This document shows positions 1 to 7,477 of a DNA stretch of 64,000 bases, piece by piece. Origin of the DNA: PZPK01 sp965230795. GTDB taxonomy: Bacteria > Pseudomonadota > Gammaproteobacteria > Pseudomonadales > Oleiphilaceae. The notes beneath the pieces were generated by a model. The model was given only the letters and a program-made list of their open reading frames with translations. It ran no database searches and was not told the DNA's origin. A program made the translations under genes and the position numbers. Within the stretch, counting starts at the first letter, position 1; each line of letters opens with the position of its first letter. The stretch is from contig OZ246020.1 in NCBI GenBank assembly GCA_965230795.1, positions 3,782,001 to 3,846,000 of the forward strand, read 5' to 3'.

Positions 1-107
1 CATTGAAGCAGGAGGAGCGAACACGGGAAATTGCACGCATGCTCGGCGGCGTAGAAATTACCCAGCAAACCCTGGCTCATGCTGAGGAAATGCTAAGTTT
101 GAACTAG
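1..107 (+). CDS. recN: RecN, DNA repair ATPase (C-terminal end only)
   Basis: Only the last 34 codons lie in the window; the gene enters from the left edge and ends with TAG at 105-107. The tail contains 'REIARMLGG' followed by 'ITQQTLAHAEEML', which is typical of the end of RecN, the SMC-like ATPase of double-strand break repair. The assignment is supported by position: in pseudomonads and relatives recN is followed by a convergent fur and then bamE, ratB, ratA and smpB, exactly as here. Nothing can be said about its promoter or N-terminus. Confidence 0.8.
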   Translation, partial: LKQEERTREIARMLGGVEITQQTLAHAEEMLSLN

Positions 108-152
108 CTGCTGCCCTGGAATGGCGCTTCAAGAAAAGAGGGTGTCTGTTGA

Positions 153-563
153 TTATTTTTTGCTTTTGGCTTTGACGTATAGAGTCAGGCTGTGATCAAC
201 CAGTTCATAGCCATGCTCTTCTGCAATCTGTCGCTGGCGTTCTTCAATCACCAGATCGAAAAACTCGATCACTTTACCTGAATCGGTATCTACCATGTGA
301 TCGTGGTGTTCATCGCCAGCAAGCTCAAACACCGCATGCCCGCCTTCGAAGTTATGGCGCAATACCAGACCCGCCGCTTCGAACTGAGTCAATACCCGGT
401 ATACCGTCGCCAGACCCACATCATCACCGGATTCCAGCAAAGCCTTGTACACATCCTCGGCGCTCATATGGTGTTCTACTGCATTTTCCAGCAAACTCAA
501 CACTTTCAAACGCGGCAGCGTTACCTTGAGTCCCGCTTTTTTCAATTCGGCATTATCTGGCAT
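153..563 (-). CDS. fur: Ferric uptake regulator Fur
   Basis: 136 residues, full length for Fur, the Fe(II)-responsive repressor of iron uptake genes. The winged-helix half includes 'GLATVYRVLTQFEAAGLV' near residue 50. The metal-binding and dimerisation half includes His32-His33 and the His-rich motif HHDHMVD at 86-92. The CxxC structural zinc site of E. coli Fur is absent: the aligned positions are Asp and Ser, and the protein has no cysteine at all. It is divergent from bamE across a 95-bp gap and convergent with recN. The ATG is preceded by AAGAAG on the minus strand. The family assignment is firm; that it is the main iron regulator follows from its conserved position. Confidence 0.95.
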   Translation of the reverse strand: MPDNAELKKAGLKVTLPRLKVLSLLENAVEHHMSAEDVYKALLESGDDVGLATVYRVLTQFEAAGLVLRHNFEGGHAVFELAGDEHHDHMVDTDSGKVIEFFDLVIEERQRQIAEEHGYELVDHSLTLYVKAKSKK

Positions 564-581
564 AACTTCTTGGTAATCCTG

Positions 582-611
582 TTAACAGCCCCGGCACGAT
601 TCGGTTATGAT
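582..611 (+). promoter_or_regulatory. Candidate sigma-70 promoter for bamE
   Basis: TTAACA at 582-587 and TATGAT at 606-611 are separated by 18 bp. They lie in the short divergent region between fur and bamE and would start transcription near 618, about 40 nt before the bamE ATG. Read by eye from consensus similarity only. Confidence 0.5.
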
Positions 612-658
612 GCGCCGCAGGTAAATTTTTCGACAAAGATAGTGGAATTCAAAACCAG

Positions 659-1003
659 ATGCAAAACAAGCTGTTTCTTCTGATCCTGCCTTTCGCAGCG
701 ATACTTCTGGCAGTACAAGGCTGCTCCTTTCCCGGGGTCTACAAAATCAATGTACAGCAGGGAAATATCGTAACGGAGGATATGCTGGTGCGGCTCAAAC
801 CGGGCATGACGCGCAAGCAAGTGCATTTTGCCCTGGGAAACCCGGTGATTGAAAATGTCTTTGATTCGAGCGAGGAGAACTTTCTCTACACCTACCAGCA
901 GGCCGGCGGAGATATTGAATATCAGCGGGTAACCATCTACTACAACGATGATATCTATCTGCGCCACGAAGCCCAGCTGTTAGAAGATCATCCCGCCTAT
1001 TAG
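659..1003 (+). CDS. bamE: BamE (OmlA/SmpA), outer-membrane assembly lipoprotein
   Basis: 114 residues, normal for BamE, the small lipoprotein of the BAM complex that inserts beta-barrel proteins. An N-terminal hydrophobic segment ends in a lipobox, VQGC, with the acylated cysteine at residue 22. The SmpA/OmlA domain follows, with 'GMTRKQVHFALGNPV' around residues 50-64. It is divergent from fur, the usual arrangement. Its TAG overlaps the TAA of the convergent ratB by four bases (TTAG at 1000-1003), so there is no room for a separate terminator between them. Confidence 0.95.
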   Translation: MQNKLFLLILPFAAILLAVQGCSFPGVYKINVQQGNIVTEDMLVRLKPGMTRKQVHFALGNPVIENVFDSSEENFLYTYQQAGGDIEYQRVTIYYNDDIYLRHEAQLLEDHPAY

Positions 1004-1290
1004 GTTTTTTTTGCCGCCCGATTCAATCGCGCCTGCTTGGGATCGATGATCAGAGGGCGATAGATTTCGATGCGATCTCCCTCTCTCAGCATCTCTTCGC
1101 GCGGCTTCTTGACCACCTTGCCAAATATACCCATGTCCACCTTGTCAAAATCGATCTCGGGGAAAATCTGATCGATTCCGGACTTCCTGGCCCCCTCGTA
1201 AACACTTGTACCCGGCGTCACATCCAGCGCCAGAATCTGCTGTTTGTCGGGTCGCGCATAGGCAACTTCTATGTGAATTTTCTTATCCAT
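1000..1290 (-). CDS. ratB: RnfH/RatB family protein (UPF0125)
   Basis: 96 residues starting at the ATG at 1290, which overlaps the end of ratA by eight bases. A longer reading to 1359 only adds sequence that lies inside ratA and does not resemble the family. The protein has the ubiquitin-like fold signature of RnfH/RatB, with 'IHIEVAYARPDKQQ' at the start and 'GDRIEIYRPLIIDPKQAR' near the C-terminus. Its biochemical role is not well defined in the literature I know; the family travels with ratA, bamE and smpB. It is translationally coupled to ratA. Confidence 0.9.
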   Translation of the reverse strand: MDKKIHIEVAYARPDKQQILALDVTPGTSVYEGARKSGIDQIFPEIDFDKVDMGIFGKVVKKPREEMLREGDRIEIYRPLIIDPKQARLNRAAKKT

Positions 1291-1717
1291 ACACCTGCTT
1301 CGCTCGCGCACAAAATGCATCAACCATGGAATTGGCAGCCTGATTAAACACCGGACCAAATGCCATTTTAGTCAGGCTTTTCTTGAGTTCGAATTCCAGA
1401 GTCAGTGCCACCTTGCAAGCATCATCCCGCAGGGCACTGAACTCCCACTCCCCTCTCAGAAAGCTGAAGGGGCCATCCACCAGCTCCATCATGATTTTAT
1501 CTTCGATTGAGAGATCATTGCGTGTGGTAAAGGACTGGCGCACGCCGCCTTTACTTACCTCTACCCTAGCCAGCATGTGGGCTGTCTGATGTTCCAGCAC
1601 TTCTGCCCGTGAGCACCAGGGCAGAAACAGCGGATATGACGGCACATCGTTCACCAGTGCATACATTTCTTCATTGGAATGCATCACCAAAGCACTGCGA
1701 TGAATACGTAAAGTCAT
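1283..1717 (-). CDS. ratA: RatA, START/coenzyme Q-binding domain protein
   Basis: 144 residues of the RatA/COQ10 family (START-like SRPBCC fold). Family hallmarks are 'IHRSALVMHSNEEMYALVNDV' split over residues 4-24, then 'YPLFLPWC', and 'NQAANSMVDAFCARA' at the C-terminus. E. coli RatA was described as a toxin that blocks 70S ribosome association, while eukaryotic relatives bind coenzyme Q, so function is unsettled at family level. It is the first gene of a two-gene minus-strand unit with ratB and is divergent from smpB, as in pseudomonads. Confidence 0.92.
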   Translation of the reverse strand: MTLRIHRSALVMHSNEEMYALVNDVPSYPLFLPWCSRAEVLEHQTAHMLARVEVSKGGVRQSFTTRNDLSIEDKIMMELVDGPFSFLRGEWEFSALRDDACKVALTLEFELKKSLTKMAFGPVFNQAANSMVDAFCARAKQVYG

Positions 1718-1919
1718 ACTCGTAAAAATACCTGATTGGTCCTGTTAGATTCCGGCGCCGATTGTACTCTGCACAGATCCATTGGCCCAGCCTTAAACAG
1801 AAATCTGTCACTCCCAGCGAGCCTTCACCGGGAATCTCAGCGACAAAGCACACATGGATGAATAACTTAGTGTAGAATGGCCGACCGATTTTGAATTCAC
1901 CAAACAATGTTCGCGGAAT

Positions 1920-2396
1920 ATGGCCAAGAAGAAGCCCAAGCTGCCCAGCAATACCATCGCCGTCAACAAACGCGCGAAACATGACTATCATATCGAAGAA
2001 ACTTTCGAAGCCGGGCTGGTGCTAACGGGTTGGGAAGTAAAAAGCCTGAGAGCAGGCAAGGCACAGCTAACCGATTCCCATGTCTTTTTGAAGAATGGTG
2101 AAGCCTGGCTGTTAAACGCCCACATCACCCCGCTGACCTCGGCCTGTACCCATGTCATCGCCGAGCCCACTCGTATGCGCAAACTCCTGCTCCACAAAAA
2201 GGAGATTGGCAAGATCCATGGCAAAATGAACCAGGCCGGTCATACCTGCGTCGCGATGAGACTGTATTGGAAAAACAATAAAGTGAAGTGTGAAATTGCC
2301 TTGGTGAAGGGTAAGAAAGAATATGACAAGCGCGCCACAGAGAAAGAGCGCGACTGGAACCGTCAGAAGCAGCGCGTGGTCAGAGACCACGCCTAG
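1920..2396 (+). CDS. smpB: SmpB, tmRNA-binding protein
   Basis: 158 residues, full length. SmpB binds the tRNA-like domain of tmRNA and lets it enter stalled ribosomes for trans-translation. The OB-fold core shows 'HIEETFEAGLVLTGWEVKSLRAG' near residues 24-46 and 'KALVKGKK'-type basic residues; the C-terminal tail 'KKEYDKRATEKERDW' matches the segment that enters the mRNA channel. Its RNA partner, ssrA, is about 9 kb downstream. A TAGAAT at 1873-1878 could be a -10 box, but I see no good -35. Confidence 0.97.
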   Translation: MAKKKPKLPSNTIAVNKRAKHDYHIEETFEAGLVLTGWEVKSLRAGKAQLTDSHVFLKNGEAWLLNAHITPLTSACTHVIAEPTRMRKLLLHKKEIGKIHGKMNQAGHTCVAMRLYWKNNKVKCEIALVKGKKEYDKRATEKERDWNRQKQRVVRDHA

Positions 2397-2416
2397 CTGA
2401 AGTCTTTCGCACCTCT

Positions 2417-3946
2417 CTAGAAATCAAAACCAAAATTGATTTTGTAGCCCTTGATATCGCTGTCGGTAGAATCCAGATAGGTGAAGCCCAGGTGAAAATT
2501 GTCCTCTGCCAGCAGGTCCTCAGAGGTAATCATGCCCAGCGCGAAACCTAATTCGTAGTAATGTTCGGTATAGAGCTCGTCGCCACTGAAGCGTGTATCA
2601 ATGGCGAACACCTGCAACAGAGATGGAATATCGAACATCATAGTGGGCCGCATGACCATCAGACCATTACGCAACACTGTATTTGAAATATCCGGATCGA
2701 TTTCGTAGTCACCGATACTGACGCTTCCAGTCTGGTAGCGAGCCACCATATTTCCCATCTTGTACAGATAATTGCCGTATACGAGTCGATAGGTACTCGA
2801 CAGAGAGATGCCATTGATTGATGCACCACCACCCAGATCTTCCGAACCCGCTGCGCCATAGCTCAGGCCTGGCGTAATCGACCAGGAGCGCGTCAGTGGA
2901 TGCGAATAGGAGACGCCAGCATTCACCTGATAACTTTTGGCGCCTTCAGTGTCAGTAACGGCAACCGGCATGCTGACGCGGATAATTTTCAGAGGGTCAG
3001 CAAACTGATACAGATAGTCGACCACAATGGTCTGGGTCTCTGCGTCGGTGCCATCAAGATCATACTCCGCATGACTGACATCTATTCCAAGACTACTGCC
3101 TCCACCTTGAAGGGAATTCTCGGACCAGGCCCCGATCTTGGCCTCATCGTCAGACATGCCTTGATCGGTCCCTCCAGAATCCTTCATGCCATCGGTCATG
3201 CCGCCGCCATTATCCATATTTGAAGCACTGTCTCCACCCGAAGCACCGGAACGATCAGCGGACAATACGTCGCTTCGTTTGGACGGCCCCAGCGTCCGCG
3301 ACAACAAGTCAAACCCACCCTCAGTGGCGGCAAACTCCATGGGCGTCATCGCCATAAAGATATGACTGAAATTCGAAGACACCATATTCCCCATCAGACT
3401 CGAGGGATTGCCCGCGACTGGATCCACCGGCGACACCCTTGCCAGCTCTTTCTGGATGCGATTCACCGTATCCGCGCCCGCGCCCTCGAGATACTCCACC
3501 AGCAATTCTTTGCTCTCGTCACGGGTTGCGCCCTCAAAGGTTTCGGAAACACCGAGTTCCGGGATAGTCAAAGTGAGGAAAGGTGAGTTGGCATTGAAGG
3601 TGAAATTCATCGGTAAGCCACGATAATTGATGACCGCCGTTGCGGCAGACTGATCAGTGTAACTCGGCAAACCTTCCTGCAACTTTTCAGTGGTCAGCTG
3701 ATCAAAAGCATCGTCAACGTTATCGAAATCAGCTGTAAAGGAATCGACACCGGATTCGGCAATGGTTACAAATAATTCTGCCTTTACCGGCGACGATGCC
3801 AAAACAAGCAGGCTGGCACATAAAAGAGCCAAAAGCCCTTGCCGGTAAACACTTTGATGATTGGATATTCCTGAACCCATCCAGGGCCTAGAGCACATCG
3901 TCCGTGAGACTACCTGAGTACTGCTGACGCCATTAACGTGACGCAT
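2417..3946 (-). CDS. Predicted outer-membrane beta-barrel protein, unknown function
   Basis: 509 residues from the ATG at 3946, chosen because GGAGG lies five bases upstream; a GTG two codons earlier is worse placed. A signal peptide with a hydrophobic core (LLALLCASLLVLA) ends in VKA near residue 57, after an unusually long n-region of about 37 residues. Residues roughly 220-280 form a Gly/Asp/Met-rich linker. The last 230 residues alternate in beta-barrel fashion and end in an aromatic residue (FGFDF), typical of BAM substrates. I recognise no named family. The conserved-looking N-terminal half could be a surface or periplasmic passenger. Monocistronic, convergent with smpB. Confidence 0.7.
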   Translation of the reverse strand: MRHVNGVSSTQVVSRTMCSRPWMGSGISNHQSVYRQGLLALLCASLLVLASSPVKAELFVTIAESGVDSFTADFDNVDDAFDQLTTEKLQEGLPSYTDQSAATAVINYRGLPMNFTFNANSPFLTLTIPELGVSETFEGATRDESKELLVEYLEGAGADTVNRIQKELARVSPVDPVAGNPSSLMGNMVSSNFSHIFMAMTPMEFAATEGGFDLLSRTLGPSKRSDVLSADRSGASGGDSASNMDNGGGMTDGMKDSGGTDQGMSDDEAKIGAWSENSLQGGGSSLGIDVSHAEYDLDGTDAETQTIVVDYLYQFADPLKIIRVSMPVAVTDTEGAKSYQVNAGVSYSHPLTRSWSITPGLSYGAAGSEDLGGGASINGISLSSTYRLVYGNYLYKMGNMVARYQTGSVSIGDYEIDPDISNTVLRNGLMVMRPTMMFDIPSLLQVFAIDTRFSGDELYTEHYYELGFALGMITSEDLLAEDNFHLGFTYLDSTDSDIKGYKINFGFDF

Positions 3947-4057
3947 ACCCACCTCCCCGACTCAATTGTTCTTGTCATGTAGAGCGCGATGTCAAGGAAG
4001 TATAGGTGATCACTTTAATGCTGCCCGCGATTAACAGATTGCTTTGCACTATTAACA

Positions 4058-5998
4058 ATGCGTTTCATAGGTTATCGATCTATGCCAGCCAATGCCTGTG
4101 CTATGGTTAGTGAAACTCTAACAACAGAGCCTTCATTGCGAGCCAGGGCCATGACCTCCAGACATATGCCATTCAAGCGTAGCAGCTACAGCATTATGGC
4201 CATTGCGGCTACCGTGATCCTGATTCTGCTGCTTAGTCCGCAGTTAAGCATCATCAAACATTGGGACTGGCGCCTGCAGGACACCTTTATCCGCGAACGC
4301 GCCGCCAGCTTGCCGGCCTCCGATGACATTGTCATTGTCGACATCGACGACACCAGTCTGACGGCGATGGCTCCGCTGATCGGCAAATGGCCCTGGCCTC
4401 GTTCGATCCATTCGGAACTGATAGAGTTCCTGAACAATCAGGGTGCTCAGGCGATTGTCTTCGACGTGCTCTTCATCGAACCGGATATCTATCGACCGGA
4501 TTCAGACGCCTATTTCGCCGAGGTCATTGCTGAAACACCAAATGTTTTTCTACCCGTTGCCACCCGAGAAACCAGCAGTGCACTGCACACGCCTTTGTTG
4601 GCCTCCTATCCCGCTGAGCTGGGATTGACAATGGGCAATCGTGCTGAACGCGATGCCCGGTCACAAATTCTATTACCTGAGTTTGTACCAAAAGAACACT
4701 GGCGCCTGGGCAGCATTGATTTTTCCGCCGATAGTGACGGTGTCGGACGCCGATATTACATCAGCCAAAACCTGTCGGGCTGGAAGCTTCAGTCCTTGCC
4801 GGCAGTCGTCGCACAGTCTCTTGGCGCTGAGCAAACGGAGAAAGACCGTTTCCTGATCGACTGGCGCGGTGCCAGCGGCATCGACTATCAAAGCTTTTCC
4901 TACGCTCAGCTGCTGAGTCAGGCCCGGGGCGAACAACGCGTCGTACCAGAAGACTTTTTCAAGGACCGAATCGTCGTGGTCGGCTCGACAGCCCTGGGCC
5001 TACATGATTTTCGCCGCACACCGGTGAATCATGCCCAGCCCGGCGTATTCATTCTGGCGACTGCCATCGACAATCTATTGAACGGGGATTCACTACACTA
5101 CTACGACACACTCCCTCTAAGCGCCGTCACCATTGTTTTACTGCTTTGTATTACTTACCTGATCCATTTGGATAAGGCTCGACTGGGAGCCGTCAGCAGT
5201 TTGTTTTGTATGTCTCTGATTCTGCTGATTGGTTGGCAAAGTGCGCTCGCCGGCACACTGGTGGAGATCGTTCCCAGCCTTCTTTCCCTGGCAATGCTGG
5301 CACTGCTGGGGATCGTGCTCAGCTACCAGCGTCATCACAAACAACTTACCCAAACCGTGCAGCTGTTCAGTCGCTTTATGGACCCCGCAGTCGTGAAGCA
5401 GATCATCGACGAAAAGAACACGGACTCATTAATCGGCAGCAAAAGCGTCGAAGTCACTATGCTGTTTTCAGACATCCGCAATTTCACATCCATGTCGGAG
5501 CAACGCACACCCGGCGAAGTGGTCAACATGCTGAACCACTATTTCGATCTGCAGGTGCAATCCCTGTTCAAGCATGGAGCAACCCTGGACAAGTTTATTG
5601 GTGACGCCATCATGGCCTTTTGGGGGGCGCCACTGGCACAAGCCGATCATCCGGTGAAAGCCGTCAACGCGGCCCTCGACATGGTGGACAACCTGCAAAC
5701 CTTTATTGACACCTATGGCTACAAGGAATTCGACATCGGCATCGGTATACATACAGGAAGCGCTGTAGTTGGTCTGGTAGGCAGCCACGAACGCTACGAC
5801 TACACAGCCATTGGCGATACCGTCAATCTGGCGAGTCGTATCGAGGGATTGACCAAAAATTGCGCGCAGATACTGGTTTCAGAGACTACAATGGAAGCAT
5901 GTAAAGGCCATTTTGATTTCGAAGCGAAAGGTGAGTTTACGGTAAAAGGCCGGCAGGAGCCGGTTAAGGTATACGAACCTAAAAGAAGAGGCGTGTAA
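4058..5998 (+). CDS. CHASE2-domain membrane adenylate cyclase
   Basis: 646 residues. One TM segment (about 45-62), an extracytoplasmic CHASE2 sensor (about 65-345), a cluster of three TM segments (about 352-422), then a class III cyclase domain (about 460-640). The cyclase has both metal aspartates (D472 in 'MLFSDIRNF', D516 in DKFIGD), the adenine-selecting Lys512 and Asp587 (TAIGD), and the transition-state Asn590 and Arg594, so it should be active and make cAMP. The start is uncertain: nothing like a Shine-Dalgarno precedes 4058, and Met32 or Met37 would leave a normal short cytoplasmic tail. First gene of an operon with an SH3 protein and an M48 protease. Confidence 0.9.
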   Translation: MRFIGYRSMPANACAMVSETLTTEPSLRARAMTSRHMPFKRSSYSIMAIAATVILILLLSPQLSIIKHWDWRLQDTFIRERAASLPASDDIVIVDIDDTSLTAMAPLIGKWPWPRSIHSELIEFLNNQGAQAIVFDVLFIEPDIYRPDSDAYFAEVIAETPNVFLPVATRETSSALHTPLLASYPAELGLTMGNRAERDARSQILLPEFVPKEHWRLGSIDFSADSDGVGRRYYISQNLSGWKLQSLPAVVAQSLGAEQTEKDRFLIDWRGASGIDYQSFSYAQLLSQARGEQRVVPEDFFKDRIVVVGSTALGLHDFRRTPVNHAQPGVFILATAIDNLLNGDSLHYYDTLPLSAVTIVLLLCITYLIHLDKARLGAVSSLFCMSLILLIGWQSALAGTLVEIVPSLLSLAMLALLGIVLSYQRHHKQLTQTVQLFSRFMDPAVVKQIIDEKNTDSLIGSKSVEVTMLFSDIRNFTSMSEQRTPGEVVNMLNHYFDLQVQSLFKHGATLDKFIGDAIMAFWGAPLAQADHPVKAVNAALDMVDNLQTFIDTYGYKEFDIGIGIHTGSAVVGLVGSHERYDYTAIGDTVNLASRIEGLTKNCAQILVSETTMEACKGHFDFEAKGEFTVKGRQEPVKVYEPKRRGV

Positions 5999-6070
5999 GG
6001 AACGCTCGCTACTTCAGTCACAGCGAAGTGTCTGCGCAAAGTTTGCAGGCGCTGTGGGAGGAGTCGAACA

Positions 6071-6559
6071 ATGAAAAAAACAACATTCGTAAACAGCCTG
6101 TTGGTCAGTTCTCTCGTATGGGCTGAGCAAAGCGCCATCCTGGTCAAAGAAGCACCCTTGAGGGACGTACCGGGCATCCAGGCTACCGCTCTGGTACAGC
6201 TCGATAAAGACACCCCTATTACGCTGTTGAAACGCCGTGGCGGCTGGTATCAGGTTGAAACCATCGACCATCAGACCGGCTGGGTGCGGCTGCTGGAAGT
6301 GCGCTATACCTCAGAGTCGGAAGCCCGCGAATCCAATATTGCCGAGGTGCTCAAGCAAACGGCGACGATGCCGACAGCCAGTGGCACGACAACCGGCGTA
6401 CGCGGTCTGACCGAAGCTGAAAGTGAAGCCAATGGAGGCAGCCCGGAAGCAAGCCTGGAGCAAGTACAGAGCTACATCCCCACCGAGGAAACGCTCAATG
6501 AGTTTGCTACCGAAGGCGAGCTGTCTACCCAGGAAGCCATTTCCCTACCCGAACAGTAA
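6071..6559 (+). CDS. Secreted bacterial SH3-domain protein
   Basis: 162 residues. A short signal-like N-terminus (MKKTTFVNSLLVSSLVWA) precedes an SH3b domain at about 22-78: 'ILVKEAPLRDVPG', 'LKRRGGWYQVE' and 'TGWVRLLEVRY' are the usual variant-SH3 pattern. The rest is a Ser/Thr/Glu-rich tail without recognised domain. A strong GGAGGAG lies just upstream of the ATG. It sits between the CHASE2 cyclase and an M48 lipoprotein protease in the same orientation; SH3b domains often bind peptidoglycan or envelope proteins, so a periplasmic role is likely but inferred. Confidence 0.75.
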   Translation: MKKTTFVNSLLVSSLVWAEQSAILVKEAPLRDVPGIQATALVQLDKDTPITLLKRRGGWYQVETIDHQTGWVRLLEVRYTSESEARESNIAEVLKQTATMPTASGTTTGVRGLTEAESEANGGSPEASLEQVQSYIPTEETLNEFATEGELSTQEAISLPEQ

Positions 6560-6592
6560 CCCGGAGTGATGGAAAGAGAGTGGAGGCAGACA

Positions 6593-7474
6593 ATGCATGT
6601 GATTTGGCGAATAGCGTTGATCATCCTGCTAGGCACCCTGTGCGCCTGTGGCGTCCGCATTCAGGGTATTGAAATCGGGCGGGTGTTTGATGCGGCGGGC
6701 AAGGTCCCAGACATGCTGACCAAGGATGAGCAAAGCGAAGTAGAAATCGGTGAAGACACCGCCCGTTCTCTCTTGCAGAAACATACCATTGCCCATAATG
6801 AAGCGCTCCAGCGTTACGTCAACACAGTGGGCTACTGGCTCGCAAAACATACCTCCCGCCCTCACCTTCCCTGGCACTTTATTGTCATCGACGACCCTTC
6901 ATTCAACGCCTTTGCAGCCCCGGGTGGCTACATATTTGTCACCACTGGCTTATTGGGCTCCCTGGGCAGCGAGTCTGAGCTGGCCAACGTTCTTGCCCAC
7001 GAGATGGCACACGTGCTTTATCGCCATCACCTGGTGGCCCTCGAAGCCAAATCCAAACGTGGGTTCGCGGCCGACCTGGCCATACTGGCGGCGCAAACCT
7101 ATCGCGCCAAACAACAAAGCGGCGACCAGAAAACCGTTGACGGCCCCGACGGTATCAGTGCGTTCGACAAGGTGGTCAGGGAGCTTTATGACAAGGGGCT
7201 TGAGCGTGAAGATGAGCTGCATGCCGACAGAATAGCGGTCATGCTGTCCTCACGGGCCGGCTATGACCCCTATGCTTTTTTAGTAACGCTGCAAAAAATT
7301 CACAGCAATGAAGCGGTGGAGCGCAATGAATTTCTGCAATTCATCAAGCAGCACCCGAAAGCGGACGAACGCCTTGAGTCGTTGGAAACCACCATGTTCC
7401 TGTTGGATGGATTCACTCTCAGCAGCCGAACACTTGCCGAACGCTACCAACAGCGAGTGTTCTCCAAGCGCTGA
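6593..7474 (+). CDS. M48 family zinc metalloprotease, lipoprotein
   Basis: 293 residues from the ATG at 6593, preceded by GGAGG with a six-base gap; the reading from 6566 is less likely. The N-terminus is a lipoprotein signal with lipobox LCAC (Cys19). The catalytic HExxH is HEMAH at 136-140, and the third zinc ligand is Glu208 in 'REDELHADR'. Size and layout match periplasmic M48 proteases such as YcaL, LoiP and BepA, which clean up misassembled outer-membrane proteins. No TPR region follows, so it is closer to LoiP/YcaL than BepA. Last gene of the cyclase-SH3 unit; its stop lies three bases from that of the convergent HD-GYP gene. Confidence 0.88.
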   Translation: MHVIWRIALIILLGTLCACGVRIQGIEIGRVFDAAGKVPDMLTKDEQSEVEIGEDTARSLLQKHTIAHNEALQRYVNTVGYWLAKHTSRPHLPWHFIVIDDPSFNAFAAPGGYIFVTTGLLGSLGSESELANVLAHEMAHVLYRHHLVALEAKSKRGFAADLAILAAQTYRAKQQSGDQKTVDGPDGISAFDKVVRELYDKGLEREDELHADRIAVMLSSRAGYDPYAFLVTLQKIHSNEAVERNEFLQFIKQHPKADERLESLETTMFLLDGFTLSSRTLAERYQQRVFSKR

Positions 7475-7477
7475 TCG

